The notes beneath the pieces are model-generated. The model was not told the origin of the DNA. It saw only the letters and a program-made list of their open reading frames with translations, and searched no databases. Below are positions 23,001-33,300 of a DNA stretch of 64,000 bases, piece by piece (position 1 is the stretch's first letter; the number at the start of each line of letters is the position of its first letter). This stretch comes from Mycobacterium neglectum (GTDB taxonomy: Bacteria > Actinomycetota > Actinomycetes > Mycobacteriales > Mycobacteriaceae). Position numbers and translations under genes: made by a program. Location of the stretch: assembly GCF_002591975.1 (NCBI RefSeq), contig NZ_NVQE01000010.1:1-64000 (forward strand). Reading direction: 5' to 3'.

Positions 23001-24700
23001 GTTACATGGTGCCGGCCGCGGTCGTAGTGCTCGACGCGCTGCCGCTGACGGTCAACGGCAAACTCGACATGCGCAGCCTGCCCGCGCCCGAATACCAGAA
23101 TGCCGCGCGCTACCGCGCCCCGTCGAACGCGATCGAGGAGGTCATCGCCGGCATCTTCGCCCAGGTGTTGGGTGTGGACCGGGTTGGTGTGGACGACTCG
23201 TTCTTCGATTCGGGTGGAGATTCGATCTCTGCGATGCGGGTCATCGCGGCGGTCAACACCGCGCTGGATGCCCAACTCGCCGTCCGTACGTTGTTCGAGT
23301 TCCCGACGGTGAGTGGTCTGAGCCGCCGGTTGGACACTGACTCGCAGGCGACTGCCGCTCATGGACCGAGGTTTGCGTCGGTGCACGGCGACGCCGCTGA
23401 GGTGCATGCCGCTGATCTGACACTGGACAAATTCATCGACGCCTCGACGCTGTTGGGTGCGCCGTCGCTGCCCGGGCCGAGTGCTGAGGTGCGGACCGTG
23501 CTGCTGACCGGGGCGACCGGTTTCCTCGGGCGTTACCTGGTGCTACAACTGCTGGAGCAGATGGAGCAGGTCGACGGCACGCTGATCTGTTTGGTGCGCG
23601 GCAAGGACGACCAGGACGCACGGCGCCGTCTAGAGAAGACCTTCGACAGCGGCGATGCGCAGCTGCTGCGCCGCTTCCAGGAGTTGGCCGCCGGGCATCT
23701 GCAGGTGGTGGCCGGCGATAAGGGCAAAGCGGACCTGGGCCTGGCGCGGGAGGCTTGGCAGCAGTTCGCCGACTCGGTGGATCTGATTATCGATTCGGCG
23801 GCGTTCGTCAACAGCGTGTTGCCCTACAGCGAGTTGTTCGGCCCCAACGTGGTGGGCACCGCCGAGCTGATCCGCTTCGCGTTGACAACCAGGCTCAAGC
23901 CCTATGCGTTTGTGTCGACGTCGGATGTGGGCCGCCAGGTCGAGCCCTCGGCGTTCACCGAAGATGCCGACATCCGCGAGATCAGCTCGACCCGGATGGT
24001 CGACGGCAGTTACGCCAATGGCTACGGCAATAGCAAGTGGGCCGGTGAGGTGCTGCTGCGTGAGGCCCATGACCTGTGCGGGCTGCCGGTCGCGGTTTTC
24101 CGCTCGGGCATGATCATGGCCGATCCGACGTACGCTGGCCAGCTCAATGTGTCCGACACCGTCACCCGCATGGTGCTGAGCATCATGGCCACCGGTGTCG
24201 CACCTGCGTCGTTCTACCAACTCGACGCCGACGGGAACCGGCAACGTGCGCATTTCGACGGGTTGCCCGTGGACTTCGTTGCCGAGGCGGTCGCGACGTT
24301 GGGTACCGCGGTGGTCGACGGGTTCCAGACTTACCACGTCATGAACCCGCACGACGACGGTATCGGGATCGACGAGTACGTCGACTGGTTGATCGAGGCT
24401 GGCTACTCCATCGATCGCATCGCCGACTTCGGGGAGTGGCTGCAGCGCTTCGAAACCGGCCTGCGCGCCCTGCCGGATCAACAGCGCCAGCATTCGGTAC
24501 TGCAGATGCTGCTAATGCTGCTGCAGGGTTCGCAGGATCTGCAGCCGCCAGAGCCGGCACTTGGCTCCTACGCGCCGGCCGATCGGTTCCGTGCCGCGGT
24601 TCAAGAAGCGAAGATCGGACCCGACAACGACATCCCGCACGTGTCGGCGCCTGTCATCGTCAAGTACGTCACCGACCTGCAACTGATCGGAGTCCTGTAG
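17048..24700 (+). CDS. mps2: GPL non-ribosomal peptide synthetase Mps2 (D-Ala and L-alaninol modules, terminal reductase)
   Basis: A 2550-aa NRPS that finishes the GPL peptide. Domains (approximate residues): A3 (1-530, YTSGTTG at 186), T3 (GGDS at 565), E3 ([10 protein letters not shown] at 740), C4 (1090-1510, HHIVIDGW), A4 (1540-2020), T4 (about 2056), thioester reductase (2150-2550). Pockets read by eye are D-V-W-C-V-A-A-I-Y (A3) and D-V-W-Y-V-A-A-I-Y (A4), both fitting Ala. E3 gives D-Ala; the last module has no epimerase and ends in a reductase with GATGFLG (NADPH) and Y-G-N-S-K (catalytic Tyr-Lys), which releases the chain as an alcohol, i.e. L-alaninol. It lacks its own N-terminal C domain and must accept the chain from C3 of Mps1. 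Oddities: the A3 P-loop ends P-K-A instead of P-K-G, and T4 reads D-S-G-G-D-S. Confidence 0.92.
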   Translation: MSADPTRTLLSLDLLDDFEHDQLAEWGNRAVLSQPASAPVSIPVLFAAQVVRAPEAVALVCGERSWTYRELDEAANRLAHLLADHGAGPGESVALLIPRSAEAIIAILAVLKNGAAYLPIDSAHPDERIAFMLGDAAPIAAITSAGLRSRLEGSDLQVIDFDDPAVDRQPSTEVSMPVPDDLAYMTYTSGTTGVPKAVAVTHQNVTSLVESLRTDLPSGPGQVWSQWHSLVFDVSVWEIWGALLHGGRLVVVPEAVASSPIDFHNLLVTEKVSILCQTPSAAGMLSPEELESTTLVVAGEACPTELVDRWATADRVMINAYGPTEATIYAAMSKPLTPGSDVAPIGSPVRGAALIVLDKWLRLAPEGVVGELYVAGAGVAAGYLGRAGLSASRFVACPFGGPGARMYRTGDLVRWGEDGQLHYLGRADEQVKIRGFRIELGEIQAALARLDGVEHAAVIAREDRPGDKRLVGYITGTADPAEVRSALANRLPAYMVPVAVVVLEALPLTVNGKLDKRALPAPEFRGNGADYRAPGTPVEEILTGIYAQVLGVERVGVDDSFFDLGGDSILSMQVVARARAAGVLCRPRDIFVEQTVARLASVAKVVGGEAAVVDEGIGAVTATPIIRWLQSVDGPVGEFNQTLVLQAPAGVTEADVVSVLQALLDRHATLRLCVEDDGAGQWSLHVPKVGSVDARPCLYVVDALTDEALIGARSRLNPAAGAMLSALWVPDTGQLALMIHHLAVDGVSWRILLEDLNIAWMQHHGGQPVELPTGGTSFQHWASLLEEYARNPQVVEQAEAWGQVTAAPVALPAVNPAMDTYVTAKELSVSLDAATTRPLLGEVPAAFHAGVQDILLIAFGLAWTEFLGTGQAPIGFDVEGHGRHEELGPDVDLSRTVGWFTTKYPVALTVGGLSWEQVIAGDAALGPVVKDAKEQLRALPDPLTYGLLRYLNPEVDLGGSDPVIGFNYLGRLGAGAGDLSDDLWRINEDGFSVAAAASAVPMPLMHTVELNAGTIDTDDGPQLQASWTWAPSALDPDQADRLSQLWFQALTGICAHVRNGGGGLTPSDLVPARLNQQQIDDLTQEHDIVDVLPLTPLQQGLLFHSTFARGSGDDLYAVQLDITVTGALDAHRFRDAVQTVVARHPNLAARFSEQYGEPVQIIPADPVMAWRYLDLRWDDRNSDAEVQQLCAAERVAVCDLADRPTFRAALIRTAGNRHRCVLTFHHIVIDGWSLPILLQEILASYFGQRLPAAAPYRNFVSWLADQDRDAARTAWGKVLDGFDAPTLVAPPALPGPRGVESYRLSADLTGALGELARSCHTTINTVLQAGWAQLLMGLTGQHDVAFGTAVSGRPAELAGADSIVGLLINTVPVRADMTAATTVADLLAQLQRHHNDTVEHEHLALNEIHHVAGHDQLFDTLFLYESYPIDTSAFSGVHELAITEFNNREYNHYPLSVMALPGHELGLRVEFDSDVFDVARIASLMERFERLLISMTVDPTRRLSSVDVLNIDEHAHLDGWANRAVLGQPVTAPMSIPAVFAEQVDRAPAAVALTFEGRSMTYYELDEAANRLANLLAMYGAGPGESVALLVPRSDDAIVGMLAVLKTGAAYLPIDPSVPEARLEFMLGDAKPIAAVTTADLRARLDGSDVAVVEVDEPADYLHYNTLLTPASDDIAYLIYTSGTTGVPKGVAVTHGNVTQVLESLHAEIPAGPGQVWSQWHSLVFDVSVWEIWGALLHGGRLVIVPEAVAGSPTDLHDLLVTEQVTVLYQTPSAAGMLSPEGLEDTTLVVAGEACPTELVDRWAPGRVMINAYGPTEATIYGAISAPLVPGSTVAPIGSPVPSGATFVLDEWLRPVPAGGVGELYLAGRGVGVGYVNRSGLTASRFVPCPFGAPGARMYRTGDLVRWGRDGQLEYLGRADDQVKIRGYRIELGEIQAALADLDGVNQAVVIAREDRPGDKRLVGYVTGAAEPAEMRRLLANRLPGYMVPAAVVVLDALPLTVNGKLDMRSLPAPEYQNAARYRAPSNAIEEVIAGIFAQVLGVDRVGVDDSFFDSGGDSISAMRVIAAVNTALDAQLAVRTLFEFPTVSGLSRRLDTDSQATAAHGPRFASVHGDAAEVHAADLTLDKFIDASTLLGAPSLPGPSAEVRTVLLTGATGFLGRYLVLQLLEQMEQVDGTLICLVRGKDDQDARRRLEKTFDSGDAQLLRRFQELAAGHLQVVAGDKGKADLGLAREAWQQFADSVDLIIDSAAFVNSVLPYSELFGPNVVGTAELIRFALTTRLKPYAFVSTSDVGRQVEPSAFTEDADIREISSTRMVDGSYANGYGNSKWAGEVLLREAHDLCGLPVAVFRSGMIMADPTYAGQLNVSDTVTRMVLSIMATGVAPASFYQLDADGNRQRAHFDGLPVDFVAEAVATLGTAVVDGFQTYHVMNPHDDGIGIDEYVDWLIEAGYSIDRIADFGEWLQRFETGLRALPDQQRQHSVLQMLLMLLQGSQDLQPPEPALGSYAPADRFRAAVQEAKIGPDNDIPHVSAPVIVKYVTDLQLIGVL

Positions 24701-24717
24701 ACAAGTGGAGTTCCCTT

Positions 24718-24836
24718 ATGGGGATTTCGCTCCTGATAGCGCTCAAGTCGGTGCTACTCGGACTCATCCTTCTCGCCATGTCCCGGCCGGAGTAACGGGC
24801 GTGTGGATGTTTGCGACATACTAGCCAGGGTTCGAG
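24718..24836 (+). pseudogene. gap: Remnant of a gap gene directly after mps2
   Basis: Seventeen bases after the mps2 stop, an ATG with a ggag Shine-Dalgarno opens 25 codons ending A-L-K-S-V-L-L-G-L-I-L-L-A-M-S-R-P-E and a stop. This matches the N-terminus of Gap proteins (A-L-N-P...L-G-L...L-L...S-R-P-R-P). After a frameshift at about 24796 the DNA continues V-W-M-F-A-T-Y-stop-P-G, matching the next family residues V-Q-N-L-x-A-Y-W-A-G, with the Trp codon turned into a stop. In GPL operons gap normally follows mps2, so position and sequence both support a dead gap. Similarity ends about 24836, before the haemophore-like gene. An intact gap-family gene is at 733-1473. Confidence 0.6.
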
Positions 24837-24898
24837 CTGGGCGGTTAGAGTCGGGTTCGCGCAGGGGTATTGAGTCGATTATGGGGAAGGATGTCCAC

Positions 24899-25237
24899 AT
24901 GATCAAACTGTCGCTGACCAGAACCGCGGCCGCGGTTGGCGGGTTGGCATGGTCGTTGACCGGTTGGGCAGGGGTCGCATCCGCTCAGCCCGATTATGGC
25001 CCGATGGTCAACACAACGTGCACTTACGACCAGGCGATGGCAGCGGTGCATGCAGAAAATCCGATGGCTGCGCGGTACCTCGACGCGTCGCCGCCGAATC
25101 TGGAATTCTTGCGTGTGTTCCTCGCTTCGTCGCCAGACGAGCGCATGAACCTGATTCGCCAGGTGGAGGACTACCCAGGCGCAACGGAAGCATTTCCAAT
25201 TATCCAACAGATGTTTGCCAGCTGTCATAACTACTGA
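24899..25237 (+). CDS. Small secreted haemophore-related protein
   Basis: A 112-aa exported protein. Residues 1-30 form a signal peptide: M-I-K-L-S-L-T-R, a hydrophobic Ala/Gly/Leu/Trp core and a cleavage site V-A-S-A. The mature part begins Q-P-D-Y-G-P-M-V-N-T-T-C-T-Y-D-Q and ends A-S-C-H-N-Y, with two Cys likely forming a disulphide. This pattern is that of the mycobacterial haemophore-related / haem-binding family (Rv0203-like). The haem role is established only for a few members, so function here is inferred. I chose the ATG at 24899 because aagg lies eight bases upstream and the signal peptide starts there; the frame extends up to 24803 without a plausible leader. It is inserted between mps2 and a glycosyltransferase and is not an obvious part of GPL synthesis. 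Confidence 0.75.
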   Translation: MIKLSLTRTAAAVGGLAWSLTGWAGVASAQPDYGPMVNTTCTYDQAMAAVHAENPMAARYLDASPPNLEFLRVFLASSPDERMNLIRQVEDYPGATEAFPIIQQMFASCHNY

Positions 25238-25269
25238 GTGGACAAGCGTTCCCTTGGGCTGATCATGAA

Positions 25270-25288
25270 GCCGCCGCCCTGAGGCGGC
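25270..25288. terminator. Hairpin between convergent genes
   Basis: GCCGCC, seven-base loop, GGCGGC, between the convergent haemophore-like and glycosyltransferase genes. There is no T-tract, as is common for mycobacterial terminators. A second, bulged hairpin (ggggaagca ... tgcttcgttcccc) lies at about 25316-25367. Confidence 0.4.
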
Positions 25289-25397
25289 AGCCATCGGCAA
25301 TCGTGGGGATGAGAGCGGGGAAGCACTGGCTGCAACCGAGGGCGCTCGATGCTTCGTTCCCCCTCACTCGCCATTCGCTCGGAATCACGAAGAGCCG

Positions 25398-26651
25398 TCA
25401 GCCGGCTTCGCGGCCGGCGGCCCGTTCGAAGAGGTCAGCGGTGTGCGCGATGCTCTCAGCGGGTGTGGTCATTTGGGTGGCAAGGTGGCGGGCTCGGGTG
25501 GCGTATTGCGGGGTGAGGATCTGTTGCAGGTCGGCAGCGAGCGTGTCGGCGGTTGTGGTTGAAAACCGTCGGGCGGTGCCGACGTGGAGGCGTTTGAGCT
25601 GGTTTCCCCAATAGGGCTGGTCGGCCGAGCTCCACAGGATCAGCGTGGGAACCCCAGCGCGCAGGCTGGCTGCGGTGGTGCCCGAGCCGCCGTGGTGCAC
25701 TACGGCACGGCAGGCGGGAAAGACCTCCGCGTAGTTGGCCGCGCCGACCACCTTGACGTGATCGGGGTGGGGGACACCGGTGAGGTCGGTGCCGCCGGCG
25801 CATATCAACGCTCGCCGGTCCAGTTGGGCGCAGGCGGTGCTGATCATCTCCACGGTATCGGCGGGGGATTCGAGAGGGATACTGCCGGTGGCGAAGCAGA
25901 TCGGTGGTGTTCCCGCGGCGATCCAGGCCGCGACCTCACGATCGGCTTCGGTGGTCAATTGCATGGTAAGCGCGCCGACGAAGGGTCGCTGACCATTCCA
26001 TTTGGTCCATTCTGCGGCGAGTCCGGGCACGGAAACAGCGTCGTAGGCTTGGATTTCTAGCCATCGGTGCTCGGCGATGCGTCGCGGTGATCGGCGGGTC
26101 GCCCTTGGAAGGCCCAGTACGCGACGTTGGGTGTCTTCGACGGTGCGTGACGAGCGCCAAAACAGCCACTCTGAGAGGGTGCCTGCCGAACGGATCAGCG
26201 GCGACGGGATCATCGGAATGAGCTGGCCGTTGGGCCTCATCGGGAAGTGATGCAGCGCGATCAGCGGAATGTCGAAATGCTCTGCGACGTTGGCTGCGGC
26301 CTGCTCGAAGTTAAGTCCGGTCGAGAGCAGATCGGCGCCGTCGGCCAACGATGTCAGCGTCTTGCTGACTTCTGCCCAGTTGCTGATGATCGGTGCCCAC
26401 AGGTCGCGCAGCAACCCGACCGGGTTCCGAAAGAAATTCGACCAGAAATGGCGAACGTGATCCGCGTTGAGGAGCGCCTCTACTTCTGGGCCGTAGGACA
26501 CCGTCGCCAGTCCTGCCGCCTCGACGAAGCCGACAAGGTCGGGCGGCACGGCCATATGCACCTCGTGGCCGCGGCGCAACAATTCGCGACCGACAGCCAG
26601 CGAAGGCTCCACATCGCCGCGACTTCCGTAGCACGCCAGGGCGAACTTCAT
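25398..26651 (-). CDS. GT1-family glycosyltransferase, probable GPL glycosyltransferase (Gtf/Rtf type)
   Basis: A 417-aa GT-B fold enzyme of the UGT/GT1 family. The N-terminus K-F-A-L-A-C-Y-G-S-R-G-D-V-E-P is the acceptor-domain signature of mycobacterial GPL glycosyltransferases (Gtf1, Gtf2, Gtf3, RtfA). The C-terminal donor site reads V-V-H-H-G-G-S-G-T-T followed by G-V-P-T-L-I-L-W-S-S-A-D-Q-P-Y-W. Such enzymes add 6-deoxytalose to D-alloThr or rhamnose to the terminal amino alcohol; which one this does cannot be read from sequence. It is transcribed against mps2 and diverges from the mps2b scar. The start at 26651 has aggaccccggg upstream. No partner glycosyltransferase is in the window, so the rest of the sugar genes must be elsewhere. 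Confidence 0.82.
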   Translation of the reverse strand: MKFALACYGSRGDVEPSLAVGRELLRRGHEVHMAVPPDLVGFVEAAGLATVSYGPEVEALLNADHVRHFWSNFFRNPVGLLRDLWAPIISNWAEVSKTLTSLADGADLLSTGLNFEQAAANVAEHFDIPLIALHHFPMRPNGQLIPMIPSPLIRSAGTLSEWLFWRSSRTVEDTQRRVLGLPRATRRSPRRIAEHRWLEIQAYDAVSVPGLAAEWTKWNGQRPFVGALTMQLTTEADREVAAWIAAGTPPICFATGSIPLESPADTVEMISTACAQLDRRALICAGGTDLTGVPHPDHVKVVGAANYAEVFPACRAVVHHGGSGTTAASLRAGVPTLILWSSADQPYWGNQLKRLHVGTARRFSTTTADTLAADLQQILTPQYATRARHLATQMTTPAESIAHTADLFERAAGREAG

Positions 26652-26928
26652 CCCGGGGTCCTAGCCTTTCGTTGTCGTGCAGGTCGGGGGCGTCGAGATC
26701 CCGAACATCATCTCAGGATCACGGACTGATGGAGGGGCTCAGCGCTGGTTCCCGGGTCGCTGTGGCGTGAAACCGTAGTCAGCGATGCAGCGCCCGGTGG
26801 GCTGCCCCGCTTCACCGGCGCACTTTTACTCCTCGACAAACGCACTTTGAATTACAAAGATAGCAAAAACCCAGAACTACCAGACTGCTTACAGTATGTT
26901 TGCTGCATCCGTCAAAATACCTAGAGAG

Positions 26929-27013
26929 TTGAACCTTTTCGACGACGATAATTCAGCTCTTCGTCTTTGGTTCAACGACGAGGAGCAGCAGCCTATGGCC
27001 TGCCTACACCGAC
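26929..27013 (+). pseudogene. mbtH: Frameshifted 5' remnant of a second mbtH
   Basis: From a TTG at 26929 the frame reads N-L-F-D-D-D-N-S-A-L-R-L-W-F-N-D-E-E-Q-Q, matching the intact MbtH at 6509 (N-P-F-D-D-D-N...N-D-E-E-Q-H). A frameshift at about 26990 moves the rest to another frame, which reads S-L-W-P-A-Y-T-D, matching S-L-W-P-S-F-A-D. The leader (ctagagagttg) also resembles that of mbtH (ctggagagtcgtg). Beyond 27013 similarity is lost. It cannot make a functional MbtH. Confidence 0.7.
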
Positions 27014-27241
27014 TCGTCCACGTCGCAGGCGAGCGTGACCAATTCGCCATCTGGGTCGGTTCCAATGGCACCGGCGGTCGTCGGCTGAGTAAAAGACCTG
27101 CCCAAGAATTTGCGGAAGCGTCGATATTCGTTCATCACTGCAGCCCACACGCCATTGGTGCGAGGACGGTTTTCGGCGCATGGTCTCGAGGGTGCAAGAG
27201 GCCTTCGAGGCGTCGCGAGTTCTGTGCAGCCGTTTGCGCAG

Positions 27242-27318
27242 TTCGAAGTATTGATGGCGGATCGGTTGCAGCGCGGGGGCTGACAGCCATGGCCGCCGAT
27301 TTGGGGGAAGAGTCGTGA
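27242..27318 (+). pseudogene. mps1: Scar of the 3' end of a second mps1
   Basis: The plus strand reads [11 protein letters not shown] and, after a one-base shift, [17 protein letters not shown]. This matches the end of Mps1 ([14 protein letters not shown]...K-S-stop). Its stop overlaps the next synthetase start in a 4-nt GTGA, as mps1 and mps2 overlap in ATGA, and the gggggaagagtc Shine-Dalgarno mirrors ggggaagtc before mps2. With the mbtH remnant 230 bases upstream, this points to deletion of nearly all of a second mps1. Confidence 0.65.
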
Positions 27319-30300
27319 CAACTGATGCGGGGCGGCGGTTGTTGTCGATCGACGTGCTCGACGACACCGAGCACGACCAGCTGGCGCAGTGGGGCAATCG
27401 GGCGGTGTTGTCCCAGCCGGCGTGCGCGCCGGTGTCGATTCCGGTGTTGTTCGCCGCGCAGGTGGCCCGCGCCCCGGAGGCGGCGGCGCTGGTAGGTGGC
27501 GAGCGGTCGTGGACGTATCGCGAACTGGATGAGGCTGCGAACCGGTTGGCCCACCTACTGGTCGAACACGGTGCCGGACCGGGCGAGTTTGTGGCGCTGC
27601 TGCTTCCCCGGTCCGCCGAGGCGATCATCGCTATCTTGGCGGTGCTCAAGACGGGTGCGGCGTATCTGCCGATCGACCCCGCGCATCCTGACGCCCGGAT
27701 CGAATTCATGATCTCCGACGCCGAGCCGGTAGCCGCGATCGCCACCGCGGGCCTACGTTCGCGTCTGGACGGGTCCGACGTATTGGTCATCGATGTCGAT
27801 GATCCCGCTCTTGGCGCCCAACCCGACACCACACTGCCGATGCCGGCACCCGACGACCACGCCTACATGACCTACACGTCGGGCACCACCGGTATCCCGA
27901 AGGGCGTGGCGGTCAGCCACCACAACGTCACCCAGCTTCTGGAATCACTGCATGCCTGCCTGCCCTCTGGGCCGGGGGAGGTGTGGTCGCAGTGGCATTC
28001 GCTGGTGTTCGACGTCTCGGTGTGGGAGATCTGGGGTGCGCTGCTGCACGGGGGCCGACTGGTGGTGGTGCCCGAAGCGGTGGCGAGCTCACCGATAGAT
28101 TTCCACAGTCTGCTGGTCACCGAAAAGGTGAGCGTCCTGTGCCAAACCCCGTCGGCGGCAGGGATGCTTTCGCCGGACGGGTTGGAGTCGACGACGCTGG
28201 TGGTGGCTGGGGAGGCGTGCCCGACGGAGTTGGTGGATCGGTGGGCGACCGCCGATCGGGTCGTGGTCAACGCGTACGGCCCGACCGAGGCAACGATTTA
28301 CGCGGCGATGAGTAAGCCGCTGACACCGGGATCGGATGTGGCCCCGATCGGCTCGCCGGTGCCCGGGGCGGCGTTGATTGTGCTGGACAAGTGGTTGCGG
28401 CCGGCGCCGGAGGGTGTTGTCGGTGAGTTGTATGTCGCCGGTCGTGGGGTGGCGGCGGGCTATATGCGCAGGTCTGGACTGACGGCGTCGCGATTCGTGG
28501 GGTGCCCGTTCGGCGGGCACGGTGCGCGGATGTATCGCACCGGCGATCTGGTGCGGTGGGGCGAGGACGGACAGCTGCACTATCTGGGCCGCGCCGATGA
28601 GCAGGTCAAGATCCGCGGCTTCCGCATCGAGCTCGGTGAAGTGCAGGCTGCACTGGCCCGGTTGGACGGGGTGGATCAGGCGGCGGTCATCGCGCGCGAG
28701 GACCGCCCCGGCGACAAGCGTCTGGTGGGATATATCACCGGGACCGCCGATCCGGCCGGGATCCGGAGAACACTGGCAGATCGACTCCCGGCCTATATGG
28801 TCCCAGCTGCGGTGGTGGCGTTGGAGGCGCTGCCGCTGACGGTCAACGGCAAACTGGACAAGCGCGCCTTGCCGGCGCCTGAATTCCGGGGCAACGGTGC
28901 TGACTATCGCGCCCCGGGCACCCTGGTCGAGGAGATCCTGACCGGGATTTATGCCCAGGTACTCGGGGTCGAGCGGGTCGGGGTCGACGACTCGTTCTTC
29001 GATCTGGGCGGGGACAGCATCTTGTCGATGCAGGTGGTGGCTCGGGCGCGTGCGGCCGGGGTCATGTGCCGGCCGCGCGACATCTTCGTCGAGCAGACCG
29101 TGGCCCGGCTGGCGTCGGTGGCCAAGGTGGTCGGCGGTGCGGCCGATGCGATCGATGAGGGTGTGGGGCCGGTCGTGGCCACCCCGATCATGCGTTGGCT
29201 ACACAGTGTCGAGGGCCCGGTCGGGGAGTTCAACCAGACGGTCGTGCTGCAGGCTCCCGCTGGGGTGACCCAGTCCGATGTGGTGGTGGTGCTGCAGGCG
29301 CTGCTGGATCGGCATGCCACGCTGCGGCTGTGCGTCGACGACGACGGCGCCGGCGGCTGGTCGATGTCAGTGCCCGAGGTCGGTTCGCTCGATGCGACCG
29401 GGTACGTCCGCGCGGTGGATGCGTTGTCGGATGAGGCGCTTGTCCAGGCCCGGTCGCATTTGAATCCTGCCGCCGGCGCGGTGCTGAGCGCGTTGTGGGT
29501 GGCTGACACTGGCCAGTTGGCGCTGATGATTCACCACCTGGCTGTCGACGGCGTGTCGTGGCGAATCCTGTTGGAAGACCTCAATATTGCCTGGGCGCAG
29601 CATCACAACGGGCGGCAGGTGGAGTTGCCTGCAGGGGGGACGTCGTTCCAGCGGTGGGCCTCACTGCTCGAGGAACATGCGCGCCGACCGGAGGTCGTCG
29701 AGCTGGCCGGCGCCTGGCGGCGGGTGGAACAGATCCCGGCAGCGCTGCCGGCGGTGGAGCCCGCGGTGGATACCTATGTCAACGCCGGGCAGTTGTCGGT
29801 ATCGCTTGATGTCGAGACGACTCGGCCGCTGCTGGGCGAGGTGCCTGCGGCGTTTCGCGCTGGGGTGCAAGACATTCTGTTGATCGCGTTCGGGTTGGCC
29901 GTCGCAGAGTTCCTCGACGCCGGCGACACACCGATTGCGATCGATGTGGAGGGCCACGGCCGCGATGAGGAACTGGCCGCCAACATCGACTTGTCGCGCA
30001 CGGTCGGTTGGTTCACCTCCAAGTCTCCGGTGTCGCTAGCTGTGGGCGGGCTGTCGTGGGCGCAGGTGGTTGCCGGTGACGCGGCGCTGGGCCCGGTGGT
30101 CAAGGCCGCCAAGGAGCAGCTGCGTGCGTTGCCAGATGGTCTGACCTACGGCCTGCTGCGCTACCTCAATCCCGAGGTGGATCTCGGCGGATCCGATCCG
30201 GTGATCGGGTTCAACTACCTGGGCCGGCTGGGCGCCGGTATCGGCGATCTTGCCGATGACTTGTGGCGAATCAACGAGGACGGTCTGTCTGTCGCGGCGG

Positions 30301-33300
30301 TGGCCTCGGCGGTCCCGATGCCGTTGATGCACACCGTGGAACTCAACGCCGGCACCCTCGACACCGACGCCGGTCCACAGTTGCAGGCCAGCTGGACGTG
30401 GGCGCCCTCAGCGCTTGGCTCCGAGCAGGTGGATCGGTTGAGCCAGTTGTGGTTCCAGGCGCTGACCGGAATCTGTGCGCACGTGCGCGGCGGTGGAGGT
30501 GGGCTCACGCCTTCAGACCTTGCTCCGGCGCGACTGAGTCAACAGCAGATCGACGAGCTCCAGCGGCAGCAGCAGTTCGCCGATGTGCTGCCTCTGACAC
30601 CGTTGCAGCAGGGCCTGCTGTTCCACGCGCGCTTCGCGCATGGCCCCGGCGACGACGTGTATGCGGTGCAGCTGGACATCACCATCACCGGTCCGCTCGA
30701 CTCACACCGGCTGCGTGAGGCGGTAGAAACGGTCATTCGCCGCCACCCGAATCTGGTGATTCGCGTTTCTGATCAGTTCGGCGAACCGGTGCAGATCATT
30801 CCCGCCGACCCGGTCATGGCGTGGCGCTATCTCGATCTCCGGTGGGACGACCGCCAGTCCGATACCGAGGTCCAGCAGCTGTGCGCCGCCGAGCGTGCCG
30901 CGGTCTGCGACCTCGCCGACCGGTCGGCATTCCGGGCTGCGCTGATCCGCACCGCAGCCAATCAGCACCGCTTTGTACTGACCAACCATCACATCGTGCT
31001 CGACGGGTGGTCAAAGCCGATCCTGTTGCAGGAAATCTTCGCCAGCTACTTCGGAGAGCGGTTGGCTCCGCCGGTACCGTACCGACGGTTTGTCACCTGG
31101 CTGTACGCTCAGGATCGCGATGCCGCGAAAGCGGTGTGGCACAAGGTGTTCGATGGTTTTGACACCCCCACCTTGGTGGCTCCGCCGGCGCAGGCGGGAC
31201 GGCGTAGCGATGCGTCGTTCCGAGTGTCTGCCGAGACCACGCTGGCCCTTGGCGAGTTGGCGCGCTCGTGCCACACCACGGTCAGCACTGTGCTGCAGGC
31301 GGCGTGGGCGCAGCTGCTGGCGTGGCTGACCGGCCAGAACGACGTTGCCTTCGGTACCGCGGTTTCCGGACGCCCGGCTGAGATGGCCGGGGCGGATTCA
31401 ATGGTCGGTCTGATGATCAACACGGTGCCGGTGCGGGCACGCATGACGGCGGCGACCGCGGTCGCGGACCTGCTGGGCCAACTGCAACGTCACCACAACG
31501 ACACCATGGAGCACGAGCACCTGGCGCTCAACGAGATTCACCACGTCGCCGGTCAGGATCAACTGTTTGACACAGTTTTCGTGTACGAGAACTATCCGAT
31601 CGACGCTGCCGCGTTGTTGGGCGTGCACGAGTTGGCCATCACCGAGTTCAGCAATCGCGAGTACAACCACTATCCGCTGTCGGTGGTGGCTATCCCGGGT
31701 CATGAACTGGGCCTTCGCGTTGAATTCGATACCGACGTGTACGACGCGGCCGGCATCGAGGCGCTGATCCAGCGGCTCAACCGATTGTTGGTGGCCATGA
31801 CCGCCGATCCGGCCGCGCGGGTGTCGTCGATCGACCTGCTCGATGCCAGTGAGTACGACCAGCTGGATGAATGGGGTAGCCGCGCGGCGCTGACGGAGCC
31901 GGCGCCCACCGAGAAATCGATTCCGGCATTGTTCGCGACGCAGGTTGCCCGCGACCCCGCTGCGGTGGCGGTGACGTTCGAGGGTCGGTCGATGACCTAT
32001 GGCGAGTTCGATGAGGCGGCCAACCGGTTGGCGAACCTGTTGGTAGCCAAGGGCGTTGGCGCTGGCGAGTGTGTGGCACTGATCTCGGAGCGATCCGCTC
32101 AAGCCGTCGTGGCGATTCTCGCGGTGCTCAAGACCGGGGCGGCGTATCTGCCGATCGACTCGGCGGTGCCTGCCGCGCGGTTGGAGTTCATCCTCGCGGA
32201 CGCCGCGCCGGCTGTGGTGCTCACGACCGCCGGGCTGCGGTCGCGGGTAGACGAGCTCGATGTGGTGGTCATCGATGTCGACGATCCCGCAATCGGTGCC
32301 CTGCCCAGCACTGCGATGTGTGCTGCGGCTCCGCAGGACCTGGCATACATCATCTACACCTCTGGGACCACCGGAGTCCCCAAAGGGGTTGCGGTCACCC
32401 ACGGCAATGTCACCCGGCTGATGACGTCATTGGATGCCGGCTTGCCGCGCCCGGGCGTGTGGGTGCTGTGTCATTCGTTGGCGTTTGACGCTTCGGCGTG
32501 GGAGATCTGCGGTGCATTGCTGCGCGGCGGACGGCTGGTGGTGGTGCCCGAGGCAGTGGCAAGCTCACCTGAGGATTTCCGCGATGTGCTGGTCGCCGAA
32601 GAGGTCAGCGTCCTGACTCGGACCCCGTCGGCGGTGGCGATGCTGCCGCTCGAAGGATTGGAGTCGATGGCGTTGGCCGTGGTCGGTGAGGCCTGTCCGA
32701 CCGAGGTGGTCGATCGGTGGGCGCCCGGGCGGGTGATGATCAACGCGTACGGACCAACCGAGACCACGATGTGTGTGGCGATCAGCGCGCCGTTATCACC
32801 GGATTCTGGTGTGGTGCCGATCGGTTCGCCGGTGCCCGGGGCAGCGCTATTCGTGTTGAACTCGTGGCTGCAGCCGGTGCCTGCGGGTGCGGTCGGTGAG
32901 CTGTATGTGGCCGGCGCGGGCGTGGCGTGTGGCTACCTGGGTCGGTCGGATCTGACGTCGTCGCGGTTCGTGGCGTGCCCGTTCGGCGAGCCGGGAGCGC
33001 GGATGTATCGCACCGGCGATCTGGTGTCCTGGGCTGCTGATGGGCAGCTGCACTATCTGGGGCGCGCCGATGAGCAGGTCAAGATCCGCGGCTATCGCAT
33101 AGAGCTCGGTGAGATCCAGGCCGCCCTCGTCGAACTCGACGGGGTCGAGCACGCGTTCGTGATGGCCCGCGAGGACCGCCCCGGCGACAAGCGCCTCGTG
33201 GGATACGTCACCGGGACCGCAGACTCGGCCGAAGTCCGTGCCCGGCTGGCAGATCGGCTGCCGCCCTACATGGTGCCAGCCGCGATCGTGGTGTTGGAGA

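Noticed and set aside
24718..24795. Independent small membrane protein of 25 aa after mps2
   Set aside because: Its similarity to the Gap N-terminus and the continuation in another frame make a gap remnant more likely, though a real microprotein is not fully excluded.
26840..26895. AT-rich patch before the mbtH remnant as an mps2b promoter
   Set aside because: A TACAGT hexamer is present at 26890, but without a -35 partner and 420 bases from the mps2b start; not strong enough to call.
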